Below, one piece after another: positions 44,050-56,858 of a stretch of DNA of 64,000 bases. The notes under the pieces are model-generated. The model saw only the letters and a program-made list of their open reading frames with translations. It ran no database searches and was not told the origin of the DNA. This DNA is from Monomorium pharaonis. Lineage: Eukaryota > Arthropoda > Insecta > Hymenoptera > Formicidae. Position numbers and translations under genes: made by a program. The DNA lies in NCBI RefSeq assembly GCF_013373865.1, contig NC_050470.1, forward strand, positions 11,268,373 through 11,332,372, given 5' to 3'. Position 1 is the stretch's first letter. The number at the start of each line of letters is the position of its first letter.

Positions 44050-47000
44050 AGCGTATGGCCACTCTATATCCATCATATTCTATCAAATCGAGCAAAATGC
44101 CACACATCATTTTAGAGTCGCGCTAGCATTAAAAAAATGTGTTTTATTTAATAAAATAAAAATATCCTACTTTATTCCGTAAAATAAAAGTAGCAAGAAA
44201 AGTATAGTATAGGCATGTGGGTTTAGATATAGTTTGAAGAGCAGTCACCTGGCAAATAGAAAGTTAATTTCCGATCTAATCTGCTCGTCTCAATTTTTTT
44301 CGCCAAAAACACTGTATGCGGCGCATTTTAGTGGAAGCCTCCCCGAAAGTATGTAGATTCTTGTATTTGGAAAAATAAATATAATTTTCAGGGTTGGATA
44401 ATAATACAAGATAGGGTAATTATCAAATTAAAAGTTAAATAATAAAGTTAAAAGGTTATTAACTTTAATTTAATTAATTTTAAACTTAACCTAGTTATTT
44501 TTAAAGCAAATAAAGTGACTCAAAAAATTGTCTGTTTCATCACTTTTGAATTCGGATCTAAATTTGGTATTAAATGATAATTTATCACGAGACATTAAAT
44601 CTCTGAGATTTTCAAATTGAATTCACTTTTTATTGCCGAGATATGAAGAGTCAAAGTTGTCATTATGTACCAACTGTGGGTAGGCTATTCTAATCTTTCC
44701 ATGCAAATTAGGATAATTCATTTGGATAAATGATAGTCATACGGAGAAGATGGCTATAATTTTTCTAATAATTGCTAAATAATGTGTTCTTGTAATTATT
44801 TTCGAAGATAATCGATATTTATTATAGTTTATGTGCGCATGTTATTCGAAATAACAATATTGTAGATATATCACGTTTTTACTTTCGACTGTTTGCAAAG
44901 TTTTTCATGTGTTTTTCATGTGTTTTTCATGAATAAATTACAGTTGAGCTGTTACAATTAACGTTAGACACATAATGAGGATATGTAAATTGTAATGTGT
45001 AATTATATCTTTTATTTCCTTTTCTATTGTATGTATAATATATATGTATGGTCAAACCCCGTTGTGCGGCCGTTCCTAGGATTGACTGGTCAATGCGCGG
45101 TCAATAACCAAGCGTTTTGGTCAAAGCCCGAAATAGTTTTGTATTTCGGTCTTTGACTGATATGTTTTTAGTCCATCCTAGGAGTGACTAACATGGCTGG
45201 TCGAAGCCTGAAAAAATTACTTCGGACTTTGACCAAAACGCTATTTGTATTCTTGTTGTCTCTACCAAGTTATGGCTTTGCTCAAGCTGTTATATATCGG
45301 TAATTATATACTGGGATATGTTTACTAATGTAGAAAAGATCCGATATAGAATTAAATCGTCCTGGAATTAGTTATATGACGATATTCGCTTATCCAAAAT
45401 CGAATTATATCTCTTCTCGGTTTCTCACTTTTTTTTTGCAATAAATGCGCAAATAGCTGTTTTTTCTTTTTCTCCCTTTCTTTTCTCTATTTTCTTGAAA
45501 AAATTTGCATTTAGTAACATCGCCCAAGATGATGATAATACTAATGGAGTTCACCAAATTGAGATTTCACTTTTTCTAGAACTTCCATTGCGTAATGGTG
45601 ATTTTCATTGTCTCTGTTCTTAGGTAATTTTTTCTGTACATAAAAAAATAAGTATACTATTTATTATAGGAAAAGAAGCCCGTGTTTCAACATTCGTATG
45701 TTCATAATCCGGACATAATAAGTACGAATGTGGCAGTAGTATGAAAGTGCCTCCAGGGCACAAATAAAGTGAGACTTTAATCTAAAACGCTTGAGAGTTT
45801 GGAGAGCACTTTGTGAACGTTTCATCTGTCAGTATTCCGCACGTATCTAATTTTGCTCTTGAAAACAGTAGCGCATTATGGATTTCCTTAATATGAAAGT
45901 AATTATTCGTAATTTCTGCTGGTGTTACATGATCCTTTCTGTGGAAATGTGAAGCAATTGTAATGAATAATCATAAAAAGCAATTCCAGCTCATAATCCA
46001 TTAAGCTTATACGTTTAAAACAAAGGATTATAAGCTTTCTTTAACACATAGCATATTATGTGATTAAATCATTTCGACATTCTCATGCGATTATAATATA
46101 AAAATATAACTTCGCTTTTGTGAAAACCGGACTTGCGTGTTGAATTTTTATCATGTGTTAATTTATTATAATTTTTATTATTTGAATAAATTGTGTCTTT
46201 GTGAGGCACATTTTTCTATTAGACGAAACATTAAAATCATAAGTCATCTATAGGTTTCTGGGATCGCTGATTACGATTCTCGAGATTAGAATTTTGAAAT
46301 AAGAAATGGAAGATTTAAAATGGCAACTTTTTTTTATTAAATTCAAGGTTTTTCGTTCAATTTACACGAAAATGTATATACGGAATTTTTTGGGTAGCTT
46401 ATTGTATTGATTACCTAGAAAAAAATTTATTAGAAAAAAAATAATACTTTTTTGAAAAGATAAAAGTTTTTTCTAAGATTCAAAGATAATAGATATATTT
46501 GAATAAATAAAAAGAACAATAAGAGTTATCTATTTCTTCATCTAGATAATAAGTGACAGCAAATATTGATGATACATATCTATAAACAGTATACATATAT
46601 TTATGCAAATAGTATAAATAATAGTAAATATATATTATTTAGATATTCTATGGCCTGATCAATAAGGTTAGCGTTTAGAAAAAGCAATCACTGGAAATAG
46701 GATTAAATGTTAAAAAAAGCATTAATGATATAAAAAGTATGTTGCAAAAATCAATTTTGTAACACACTTTATAAACAAATTATTAAGGGAATTCTGAAGT
46801 CAATTGCTTATATATTTTATTATTATAGAAAATATGTCTTTGAATTGGATTTATAAAAGTTCAAATTCTTTTACACAGTCAAAAGTACGCACAAAAATGA
46901 AGAAAAAGAGCAAACAGCAAGTTTATATCGGTAACAAAAAATTTTTTTAGTTTTTAATTGTTAAAAATTTTATCGTTATTGACTTGAAATCACCTTCTGC

Positions 47001-47511
47001 TTTCTTCAGTTTTGTGCAAATTTTAATTGAAAACTGCTGTTTTGCCTTTACTGTTACATCTGGGAGATTTAACGTTTTCATTACCCGCTGACCTTTGAAA
47101 AATAAATAAGTCAGACGAAACCACAATTTGGCACTTATCAGCTATCTAAAAGGTACGGAGTTAAAATCGGAGCCAATCCCCGCTTTTAAAATATCTTGTA
47201 TAAAATTACGATCCGAACGAGTGTGAGCATCCCTTTTTTCAGAACAAGTTGTGCAACTTATCCCACGTCATCATTCGAGCCAATGAAGACACGTAATAAG
47301 ATGTCTTGTATGCGATCTAGCATGAAAAATCGTATCGTGTGCCGAAGGCTTTATTCTTGGTGAAGTGAATTCCAACGTACTTCATTTACACGACTTCGAG
47401 CTTGACAACTCGACCTTTATTCGCACTGACTTCCGAGCCTAACGGTTATGGGATTCTGAACTTTTAAGGCCCCAATAGTAAGTCACCGTTTTAATTATAT
47501 TACCTTTACCG
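44050..47511. other. AT-rich sequence without recognisable genes
   Basis: No coding-like frame longer than background. One structured patch at 45045-45250 is listed separately. Confidence 0.5.
45045..45250. repeat. Nested inverted repeat built from GGTCAAAGCCYGAA
   Basis: GTCAAAGCCCGAAATA pairs with TATTTCGGTCTTTGAC. GGTCGAAGCCTGAA pairs with TTCGGACTTTGACC. An outer pair AGCGTTTTGGTCAAAG / CTTTGACCAAAACGCT closes the structure. Could be a MITE; termini are not defined. Confidence 0.6.
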
Positions 47512-47815
47512 TTTTCTCCTCTTAACATTTAGTTGTCATTTTACAATTAGTGAACAACTCTATCTCCATCCCCGATGTCGGTCAATTAGGAGCGTCTGAA
47601 CCAAGTCAGAGTCTTCTGAACGAGGCTTATCGGGAATTCTTGGAGGGGTTAAACACTGTTCTTAATCCCTCCAAATATTCCCGATAAGCCTTGTCTAGGA
47701 GAGTCCGTATCGCTCTGACTTGTTTCTGACGTTCCCGTTTGATTGATTGACAACTTCGGTTTGGTCGGGGAGAGAGTTGTTCATTAGGATGACAACTGAA
47801 TGTTAACAGAGGAAG
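47512..47815. repeat. Long hairpin (~130-bp arms)
   Basis: CTCCTCTTAACATTTAGTTG ... TTATCGGGAATTCTTGGAGG is mirrored by CCTCCAAATATTCCCGATAA ... GAATGTTAACAGAGGAAGAG. It abuts the retroelement leader at 47816. Confidence 0.75.
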
Positions 47816-48943
47816 AGACGCGAATGAAAGTATTGTGATTGAAGAGGTGACTTACTATTTGCTGGATTTCTGATAACCTTAAGGCGGTTGGAAGGCTCTG
47901 CGAATAGTGTATCAAGAGCGCGTGGTCTGGCTCGGAGTCGAGTGGATGCGGGTCGAGTCGTCAAACTCGGAACCGGTAGAGATGAGTCGTCAAGCTTGGA
48001 ACTGGGTGGATGATGCACGTTAAGACTCATTTCACTAAGTCCTAGCTTAAAAAACGTTTGTTACTGACCATTGAGACGAAAATCGGATGCTTGGTGTGAA
48101 CTTCCTCGGATTCACCAGATAAAAATAAAAGGTAAAAAGTATGTTCGCGCTCTTTTGGATCGCGGTTTTATGCAGAATTTTTTGTCAATCAAATGTTTCG
48201 TTCTTGGATTGGTAGGCTCTTCCAACGCTAGCAAATTTTGAGCTTGTCTATTGGAAAATTCATCGAAGTTGTTGATTACATAAATGACCAACTATTAGTT
48301 TATCTTCTCTTGTCTTCGCCCGAATTTTGGTTTGAGTATAGGAGAGGGAACTTAAATTTTTGCTTTTCTTATTTAAGGGACAGGCAGAAAGAGAAAAAAA
48401 GGGAAATTTCGTGTTCTCTTTGTGAACTATTTGTAGAGGCGTTTAGATATTATTTGAGTACGGATCGCGTTTTTGCTTTAAATAATAAATTTTATAGTTT
48501 CGGAGGTCCCTTGTTTGATAAGTCTAATTCCTTCGAGTTTCAGCATTTCTCTTTTTTTTCTATTTTGTAGGGCATTGTTTGAGCATGGTCTGATAATAAA
48601 GATAGTTATTTTTTTTTATTTTAAACTCAATATTGCCTCACACTTCAAAAGGAATCTGAATCATATCTGACGGTTGCTTTTCAAAATTGTTTAAAGATGG
48701 AGAAACTAGTGCCTTTGTTTTATGGCTGCATTTTTCTGTTTATGTTTATGTCTGCATTTATGTGTTTATTATTTCTTTAAAAATACTTTTCTAAGTTGTC
48801 GCTGTACTTAACTTGTGCGTGACGATAGAACGATTTGAAACAAACATTTTTTTGTTATTAACAATCGTCAGGATACGATTTCTCGTACTTAACTATCTTT
48901 TTGGAAGATCAGCGATACAGAAAAACGTTAAGTCTGCCGGACG
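47816..48943 (-). mobile_element. Terminal repeat and leader of a TGTTACGTCC retroelement, partial
   Basis: Positions 48180-48943 match 61590-62295 and 62880-63782 in the same orientation (shared words CTTGTCTATTGGAAA, TTGAGTATAGGAGA, TTGTGCGTGACGATAG, CGTTAAGTC-GCCGG). The outermost bases are lost. On the minus strand it leads into CCAGCAAATAGTAAGTC at about 47870, also seen at 42755 and 61578. No coding body remains. A plus-strand frame at 48238-48570 is probably fortuitous. Confidence 0.6.
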
Positions 48944-49029
48944 AATATTATATCAATTTTTTGAAAAATTTAATAGTTTATTTAAATCATTAAAAGATCT
49001 TCCCTTCGTCCTGATCGAAGGATAGCACC

Positions 49030-49300
49030 TGATCCGATCCCGAGTTAAAGTGATTCAATTCGCTAACTCAAAACTGCTGACCTACGAAAGCACGATCCGA
49101 AAACGGTGTTATAGCAGACGCATTGTCACGCTGACTCACATTTCTGGATATAAAAAGTGCGTTCGAAACCGGGGCACTTTCACTTCGCTCAGTCGCGACG
49201 GGAGTCAAATTTTGTTACGTCCTTTTCTGCCTTATCTCCATTCCTTAAATATTCTCCTAACCATTCGATCCAACTCAATTACACAAGGCTGGACGTAACA
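49030..49300 (+). mobile_element. 3' terminal block of the TGTTACGTCC family, diverged copy
   Basis: GATCCGATCCCGAGTTAAA, then TTATAGCAGACGC, CTGACTCACATTTCTGG, AAGTGCGTTCG and a ~90-bp tail from TGTTACGTCC to GGACGTAACA. Related to 52770-53050, 57115-57397 and 58225-58506. Confidence 0.65.
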
Positions 49301-49622
49301 TTACCTTACAAAACAAAATTAAATTACGTGCGATTAGATTATTGGACTTAATTCCCGAGTAATTGCCCATAATCCTGCAAACAACTTTACATCTCATACA
49401 AATGCAAACATTAAATTCAAATATTAAATTCAATTACAGTCTTTTCTGCTATTAGACACTAACATCCACTTAAACCGAAAACATTCTTCTTTGTTTATTT
49501 TTATTACTTACGGTCTTAATAATTTCACTTTTGTTACAAATTTTTTTATTAAAATACAACACAAAACGCTTTTTTGCGATTTTCTTTATTTTTATGTATT
49601 TTGATTGTGTAATAGAATTTGA

Positions 49623-49670
<48 letters not shown>

Positions 49671-50083
49671 ACTGCTTTCTTTGCTTTTTATTTTGTAAAA
49701 TTAATTCAAAGATATCTTCTAATAAAAAAAGATTAGTAATTTGCTCTAGTATTTTTTTAAGCCCGGTAAATAATCGTCATCACGAGATTGGAGGTGAAAG
49801 GGGAGAGATTCTTTCATCCCTGCTATTTCGGTCTCCTTAGGAGGGATATCTATACACCTGTGTGAAAGTGCCTACTGCAGGCTCGCGAGCGGCTCGCCGG
49901 CGTGATTAAGAATTAAATATTTATGAGTACGCCGCGGCAGCTGTATCGCGCTTTCTTCAGAGATTCACTCCCGTTGATAGGACGCTCTCCTTATGAATAG
50001 AGCGATGTAGAATTGCGCGAGATACCGGATAAGCACGTTGAAAGCGGACAAAAATACAGGCTTCTGTTGACGCTTCGAAAGTG

Positions 50084-50139
<56 letters not shown>

Positions 50140-51420
50140 TTTCCTCTCTTTTTTTCTTTTGCTTCTCCTTATGATTCAGCGTAGCCTCCTTCGTAACATA
50201 AAGATGATCCTTTTGTAAGGACACTTAAGAAACTCTTTAATAATGAATTTCTCTATGAATGATCTGAGCCATCGTGTCGCAAAGCGCAATGTAATGTTCG
50301 TAGACGAGCTGGATAGTCTAGCTCATCCGCGGAAACAAACTCCAGTTTCCTCTCCTCTTTTTATCAAACATTTGCTCAAACTGATCTTCATAGATCCGCC
50401 AGCTTGTTAACGCGAAGGAATAAAAGAGGTGCCCATTTCGGTTACCTACATAATTAACCGTCTCATTTTGTCGCGCTTTTTATATCAGCTCAGTCTAGGC
50501 TTTTCATTCACTTTTTCTTTAGGATGTTTACCTTGTGATTGACCTATCCCTGTTTCTTGTTTACAGTTCTTTAATGTTTTCACGATTCTGTTTATTGGAA
50601 TAATTATTGCAAAAGATCGGAATAATTTTATAATAATTCTCATGAAGAAGAGTGTCGAAAAAGAGCGATTTTTTGCCGATCGGAGAAAACCTTGGAATTT
50701 AATTTTTCTTCACAGTTTTGAGGGTGCTGAGTAAAAATATGATAAATTATTAAATACTTGGGGAAATACATTGTAGTTGGATACTCATGTATACGTATAT
50801 GAATAGATTTATCTACATATTGTGTTTAAGAAACTACTATGCTGGAGGAAGGTGAGACAAATGAAGGAATAAACAAAGTAAATAGATAATCAAATTTCAA
50901 TTAAAATATCGCTAGATAAATTAATTAATCAAACAGGCATACAATAAAACAATTATCTGTGACAATTATAACGGGAATCTTCCGAAGGAAAATAGATTAA
51001 TACGGCACGAGTTAAAAAAAAGAAAAAAACATATATGTTAAATACAGGCTAATATATACAGTGAGATATACGGTATTCATCAGTAAATGAAAATTTGCAA
51101 AATGATTAACATACGTAATAAATCGCAATAATGGATTAATTTTGGAAGATAATAAATGCAGAAGCTACAGAACGAGATATATAATTAAACATTAACAAAA
51201 TTATCTTTAAAAAACATTCAAAAAATTATCTTAAGGGTTAATATTTGATTAGTAACAATAATCAATTAAACTTAATATAAATAGACGTAATTTACGCCTT
51301 GCAGTTGGTTATGCTTAGCTACAAAAAAATATAAGATTATTTGTATAAAAATAATACATTCTAAATTACTATACAGACTTATTTTATAGATCACAAATAT
51401 TGTGATTAAGTTTCAAGGTA
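49301..51420. other. Stretch without recognisable genes; TC microsatellites
   Basis: (TC)n at 49627-49670 and 50091-50136. Sequence at 49780-50540 is less AT-rich and looks unique, but frames across it are short or follow the microsatellites. No function assigned. Confidence 0.5.
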
Positions 51421-51429
51421 ACTTTACTC

Positions 51430-51650
51430 TTTGTCTTTACGGAAAAAACACTCTAAAATACACTCAAAATAATACTCAAAGTAACACTCAAAATAACACT
51501 CAATTTTAGTGTTATTTCAGACACTTAACTTGAGTATAACCCTTAACTAGAGTATAAACTTGAGGATTAACCTCAGTGTTATTCTCAACTTGAGAGTTAA
51601 ATGAGCGTTACTTGAGTATTATTCTCAACTTAAGAGTTAATTTGAAAATA
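51430..51650. repeat. ACACTCAA / TTGAGTATT short-motif array
   Basis: Several ACACTCAAAATA words followed by ACTTGAGTATAA words in opposite orientation. It resembles the other palindromic-word arrays in the window and is cut at 51650 by the ORF-bearing element. Confidence 0.55.
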
Positions 51651-51654
51651 ACAA

Positions 51655-52445
51655 CCCTAGCGTACACGGAACATACCACATCGCGTCCCGAGGGCCCGTC
51701 TCTTCCGGCGGGGTTTTCGGATTTCGACCTTCGCCCTCGAGAGTTCGACCAGGGATCCAGGCTCGCGGATTCCGAGCTTGCCATTCAGGAGTCCGACCAG
51801 GCGTCCCGGTTCGCGGATTCCGAGGCAGACCTTCAGGAGTCCGGCCAGGCGTCTCGGTTCGCGGATTCAGAGGCAACCGTTCAAGAGTCCATCCCCCCGG
51901 TTCGCAGTCCCCCGTGCTCGGGAACCCGAAGAACGAATCGTGGATTCACCCCCTCAAAGGTTAATACCTCCCTCACCTCCTCCTCCCCCCTCACCACATT
52001 ATTCACCTATATATTAGCTCACCTGAAATAATAGAAATACCACCTTCTCCTTCACCTTCTTCGGATTCCGACGTAGAGTACATATCACCCTCAGGTTCTC
52101 CTTCAGATATAGAGTTTATAGCCTTCTCCCCCTACACCCCTTCGTCCACGATATTATTATTATAATGGCACGCAACAATCATTAATAGAATTATTAGAGC
52201 AGTTCCCCCTCAAAACCGACCCCCTACTCCTGCTCTACCGTGAGTTTGCAGTTATCCCTGAAGCGATCGACCCCGCTTGTTTATCTTCTATAGTATCCTC
52301 TCTCCTTCCCACAGACCACATTCCTGTTTTCACACCGTACTATCGCGATACTTTTGCCGTTCCAGTGAACTTCTTTTATAATTTCTTTCCCCCTCCTTCT
52401 ACTGGAGGAAATTATTTAAGAACGCAAGATGTACCACATATTTAA
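51655..52445 (+). pseudogene. Recurrent unrecognised ORF, copy A
   Basis: Plus-strand pieces with at least two frameshifts: SRPEGPSLPAGFSDFD, then three 16-residue repeats of the form ESGQASRFADSEA, then Pro/Ser-rich text, RYYYYNGTQQSLIELLEQF, PLKTDP, REFAVIPEAIDPA and PVFTPYYRDTFAVP, ending VPHI-stop. The repeats match copy C and the C-terminal domain matches copies B, C and E. I do not recognise the protein. Followed by a 3' block (52770-53050) in the same orientation. Confidence 0.6.
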
Positions 52446-52769
52446 TATATTGTAGATATAGTAGAATCACTTTAAGATAGTTAACATGTATGTAAGTAGT
52501 CACAGACCAAAGTTAGGTAACACGGCGTAATGTTAGACATGTTACTAATAAACGAAAATTTATTAGAAGATAGTAAAATCGTATATCACTCAACAAGTTA
52601 ACCGCTATGTTTAAATTTAATAAATAATTTGTTAATAGTACAATCGTATATCACTCAACAAGTTGACCGCTATGTTTAAACTTAATTTTACAATAAATAA
52701 TTTTGTTAATAGTAGATGAATAAATAGTTGTTTTAATTTCAATGACTTCCTCTCCCATTTCTGATTAAG

Positions 52770-53050
52770 ACTGCATTGGGTCCAATCCCGAGTTATAACA
52801 GTTCAATTGTGACTCTAAATTAGGACCAACGGACGCACGGCTCGGAGATCGGGGTTATAGTGAGCCTGCCGGCACACTAACCCACATTTCAAGCCATAAA
52901 GAGTGCGTTCGCCCCTAAGGCACTTGACTTTCCTTTGAGCTGGTGCCTTCGGGAGTAATGTTTTGTTACGTCCTTCCTTGCTTTATCTCCACCTTAATAG
53001 ATACCTACACAATCACCCGACCCTACCCTTTCATAAAGCTGGATGTAACA
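52770..53050 (+). mobile_element. 3' terminal block of the TGTTACGTCC family
   Basis: ACTGCATTGGGTCCAATCCC, then CGGACGCACGGCTCGGAGAT, CAGTAAT-like spacer, AATAAA-like CCATAAAGAGTGCGTTCG and the ~85-bp tail TGTTACGTCC ... GGATGTAACA. It lies downstream of copy A. The first 110 bases recur inverted at 53816-53945. Confidence 0.7.
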
Positions 53051-53815
53051 ATCCCTTGCGACCATTTTCCGTTTACTTTCGTTTTGATCTTGATGTTATC
53101 TTGTCCTAGCGCTGGTACCTTCTCACCGTTATCAATGTAGACCTTTAACGGTTCTGAAAACTGATACTCGAAGAACCAGTCTCGTTCATTCGTCATTTGT
53201 ATGGTCCGAGCTGCTGAATCGAGTAGCCAGTAGTCTTCTGTCTTTGTTCGTTCCGTGGATCCCGCGAATGCTTGTGCTGTCGACGCACTCGACGTGTCTT
53301 CGTTCTCCTTATGCTCTCCCTGCTTCTGGTAGTTTTCTTTAAATGATCCACAATTATAATAGCCCTTGCAGTTCTTGGTTTTGTGGTTCTACCACACGTG
53401 TGGCACCTCTTTCTTTGTATTGTCGTTTTGCTTTTTGAGTTACTTTTCTTGGAAGGATCAATCTTCAAATTCATTTTCGAAATTAAGGCTGTTGTCTCTT
53501 CCTCTTTATCCTTGCCTTTCAAACGCATTTCTTCCATCATGAGCCTTGCCGTTAGATTTTCGATTGTCCTCTTCGCATCATCCGTCGAATCCCATACGCT
53601 GTGGAAATGGCTGAATTTTTGCAGTAGCGTGGAGAGAATTCTCGTGATTAGCATAGATGCCGATATCTCTCCCCCTAGCGTTTTCATTTTATTCACCATT
53701 CCTTCGAGCTTCGATGTATGCTGTGCCACGTTTCCAGCTGGATCCCAACGAAAATCGAAGAATTCCTTTTGTATCAGAGACAGGCTTTCTTCTGACTTCA
53801 TGTCAAATACGCTGT
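53051..53815 (-). pseudogene. Ty1/copia gag-protease fragment
   Basis: Minus strand: gag (UBN2-like) text TSKLEGMVNKMKTLGGEIS and TIENLTARLMMEEMRLKG, a broken zinc knuckle beginning RCHTCG, and in other frames the protease DYWLLDSAARTIQMTNE followed by FSEPLKVYIDNGEK. Frameshifts lie around the knuckle. Reverse transcriptase, integrase and LTRs are absent. It is enclosed between two oppositely oriented blocks of the TGTTACGTCC family. Confidence 0.85.
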
Positions 53816-53945
53816 GCCGGCAGGCTCACTATAACCCCGATCTCCGAGCCGTGCATCCGTTGGTCCTAGTTTAGAGTCAACAATCAAAACTCTCTATAAC
53901 TCTGCTATAACTCGGGATCGGACCCAATGCAGTCTTTAATTGGGG
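53816..53945 (-). mobile_element. 3' terminal block of the TGTTACGTCC family, inverted and truncated
   Basis: Minus strand reads ACTGCATTGGGTCCGATCCC through GGGGTTATAGTGAGCCTGCC, then breaks at the copia fragment. It belongs downstream of ORF copy B (54384-54782), also on the minus strand. Confidence 0.7.
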
Positions 53946-53949
53946 ATGA

Positions 53950-54370
53950 GAGTAGGTCGATTCGTAAATGAATTAAGAGCTTTAACTTATAGTTATATTT
54001 ATTCTAGTGGTCATTGTTTTATACAAGAAAAAGCCTGAGGTTGATATTCACAATTATCTCTATATATGTATTTAATTCTTCGATGGAGTACATTATCGAT
54101 AGTTGAGAAGTATTAACGTTTACAATGTCTTAATAGTTAGAAAAATATTTGGTATTTGCAATTAAATATGTCTTAGTGCTATTATTACGGCAATAGTTTA
54201 TTCTATGAATGTGTGTATAAGGCTTTGACATTATAATAGATTTAAAGGTACTAGTTTCCGCATATTTACAATAGTTTATTATATATTAAGTACAAAGGCC
54301 GTTATGTATGTACAAACATGTATATGTACATTAATATTAAATTTCTAGGGGTAGTTCGACGGATGGAGAG
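53950..54370. other. AT-rich spacer
   Basis: Between copy B and its 3' block. No reading frame of note; similar noncoding spacers follow copies A (52446-52765) and C. Confidence 0.5.
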
Positions 54371-54383
54371 GGAGTTAGGATTT

Positions 54384-54782
54384 TTACATTATTCCTCGCA
54401 TAATTGCTGAGGAAGGGGGGAATAAATTATAGACAAAGTCTACAGGGACCGCGAAGGCATCATAGTAGAAAGGGGTAAATGTAAGGATGGAATCTGTGGG
54501 GTCAAGTGCAGAGACTACATAAAATAGTACGTCTGGATCTATTGCTTTCGGAGTGAAAGTATATTTGCGAGAGTGTTGGAGGGAGGGGTCCGATTTTACA
54601 GGAAAATGTTCTGGTATTTCTATTAATGAATTTATAGCTACCATTGTAATAATAGTAGCGCGACCGGGGTGGTACTCGATCGAATTCCTCTATTAGTTCT
54701 ATAGAAGGTGTAGGGGAAGGTGGGGGTGGAATCTCTTCTGGTTCCGGTGAACTTATAGGGGAATACGTGGGGGAAGGGAATT
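54384..54782 (-). pseudogene. Recurrent unrecognised ORF, copy B, fused to BEL pol
   Basis: Minus strand: YSPISSPEPEEIPPPPSPTP, IELIEEFDRVPPRSRYYYYN, frameshift, then SLIEIPEHFPVKSDPS, PKAIDPDVLFYVVSALDPTD and FTPFYYDAFAVPVDFVYNLF. At about 54782 the upstream sequence changes abruptly into BEL/Pao pol (SELWDLI). N-terminal and repeat regions are missing. Confidence 0.6.
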
Positions 54783-56680
54783 AAATCCCAGAGTTCACTT
54801 GGCTCAAAGTTAGTAATGGATACTTGAGCCGGTCGCTTCTCTAGATTTTCCTGATGTGACGGAGGTTGTGGTTTTTGTGGCCACGTAGACGTATCCTGAT
54901 GAAGCCAGTAAGGTCTAGACCACCAGATTGAATGCTCTTGAAGTCTAGCGGATGATAATCCTCGAGTGGCACAGTCAGCTGGATTTTCTGTACCCGGAAC
55001 AAATATCCAGATTGCTTGCGGTAATGTTTCGTGAACGTAACAGATTCTGTTGTGCACAAAGTCTTTTTATCGAGAAGGGTGATTATTAATCCATGTATCG
55101 ACAATGGCTGAGTCAGTCCACATAAACACTGGAGTGTGATTAAATTTAAAAATTGGCAAAACATGGGACATTAATTTTGTAAGTAAGATCGCACCTGAAA
55201 GTTTAAGGCGTGGAATAGTCATCTTTTTAGTTGGGACAAGCTTTGTTTCTACACAAATCAAATTTACGGTCACCTGTTCGTTTGGATGTAAGGTACGGAT
55301 ATACATGGTGGCGCAAATAGCATGAAGCGATGCATCGCAAAAACCATGAAGTTCGACAGCTTGATCGGCTTTTAAGCGAATCCATCGCGAAGAAGTTAGC
55401 TTCGGTATATCTTGAAGTTGTTCCATCAAGTCCGTCCATTTTATTTTTACCGGCGAGGGTAATGAATTATCCCAATCACAAATTGAGCGACCAAAGCTCT
55501 TGCATAAATATTTTTGCAGTAATTGTGACAGGAGCGAGAAGTACGAGAGGGTCAAATAACTTGGCTATTAAGGAGAGAATACTTTGTTTAGTAATTACTG
55601 TCGGTGGATGATGTTACAGAAAATTGAAAATTATCAGTCGAGGGATTCCAGCTCAATCCGAGAATTTGAGTATTCGCGGTTTCCTCGAATTGAAGCGCCA
55701 CGAATTTTATTTGTTTCTCCAGAAGAATGGCTTATAAATTTCGGAGTAGTTGCTTATCTATTTTTGGAGGGAGAAGCCGCCCGCTATGCACAAGTGGTTT
55801 AATTGCTTAACAATTTCTTGAGCCTGTTGAATAGAATCAGCGCCGCCGAATATGTCATCGACATATTTACTCTTCGTCAAGGAAGGAACTGCTAAAGGAA
55901 ATTTTGCGTCCTCGACAAGCTGTTCAAGTGTGAGAAGGGCGAGAAACGGAGCGCATGCGAATCCGTATGTCACCATTGAAAGTTGGAAAGTGATAAGCTT
56001 GTTGTCCCTGTCAATCCATAAAATGCGTTGAAAATTCCGGTCATCTGGATGGACGTTAAATCTGCCTATACATTTTTTCTATGTCGGAAGTAAAAACAAA
56101 CTGAAATTGGCGAAACCAGAGAAGGACGTCGAAGACGTAGTTTGGCTCCAATATGAAGGATATCATTGAAAGAGACTTCGATGGTGGTTCGACTTGATCC
56201 GTTAAAGACTACTCGCAATTTTGTAGTAAGGCTGTTTTCGCGTAGAACTCCGTGGTGAAGAAAGTAATAAGCTCTGTCCGGCTCAGGTTCTGAAGCAGAG
56301 ACACGTTGCATGTGATGCAATTCTTCGTATTTTTTTCAGAAATCCTTATACGACTAAACGTAGCAGAGATCTGATAAGATAAACTGTTGATTACTCGTAG
56401 CGCCTTAGCACGAGACTTTCCTAATTTGCTGGCTGATTGTTTGAGTCTGCTGTGTACCTTCCTTCATGGTCACGAAAAAGAGTGGTTTTAAAATGCTGTT
56501 CGCATTCTTGATTTTCAGGAGGTAATGGTGCGGTTGAGGATGGAATTTCTTCTAACTTCAGTAGGAAATATAGGGGGATTCTAAGCCAGGGGTTCCGAGG
56601 GGGGTGCGAAGCGCGGCGGGGTATGACGTCACGCGGTGCGAGGGGATTTGTTGGCGCGGGGCTTGACGTCACGGGGGGGG
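54783..56680 (-). pseudogene. BEL/Pao pol fragment (protease end, RT, RNase H)
   Basis: Minus strand, several frames. QECEQHFKTTLFRDHEGRYT lies at 56421-56560 and TKLRVVFNGSSRTT at 56160-56320. The RT has its Y-V-D-D at 55853-55864, preceded by YGFACAPFLALLTLEQLV. RNase H-like text follows: ELHGFCDASLHAICATMYIR (55227-55400), KKMTIPRLKLSGAILLTKL, FMWTDSAIVDTWI and VPGTENPADCATRGLS (54940-54990). Stops and frameshifts make it non-functional. Integrase is missing because the sequence switches to ORF copy B. Confidence 0.85.
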
Positions 56681-56858
56681 GGAGTCTAGGAGTAGTATGG
56701 GATGTGTGAGAGTGAGAGCGTGCGAGAATATTACTGGAGTGGGAGCGAGAGAACGCGATGGGTAGTATACAATGTGTGAGAGCGAGAACGCATATTTTAT
56801 ATTCAATTTTTATTTATTAAATATTTATTTAATTACAATTGTATAATAGTATAATTTT

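Noticed and set aside
48238..48570. 110-codon plus-strand frame as a gene
   Set aside because: It lies within sequence repeated at 61.6-62.3 and 62.9-63.8 kb where the frame is not conserved.
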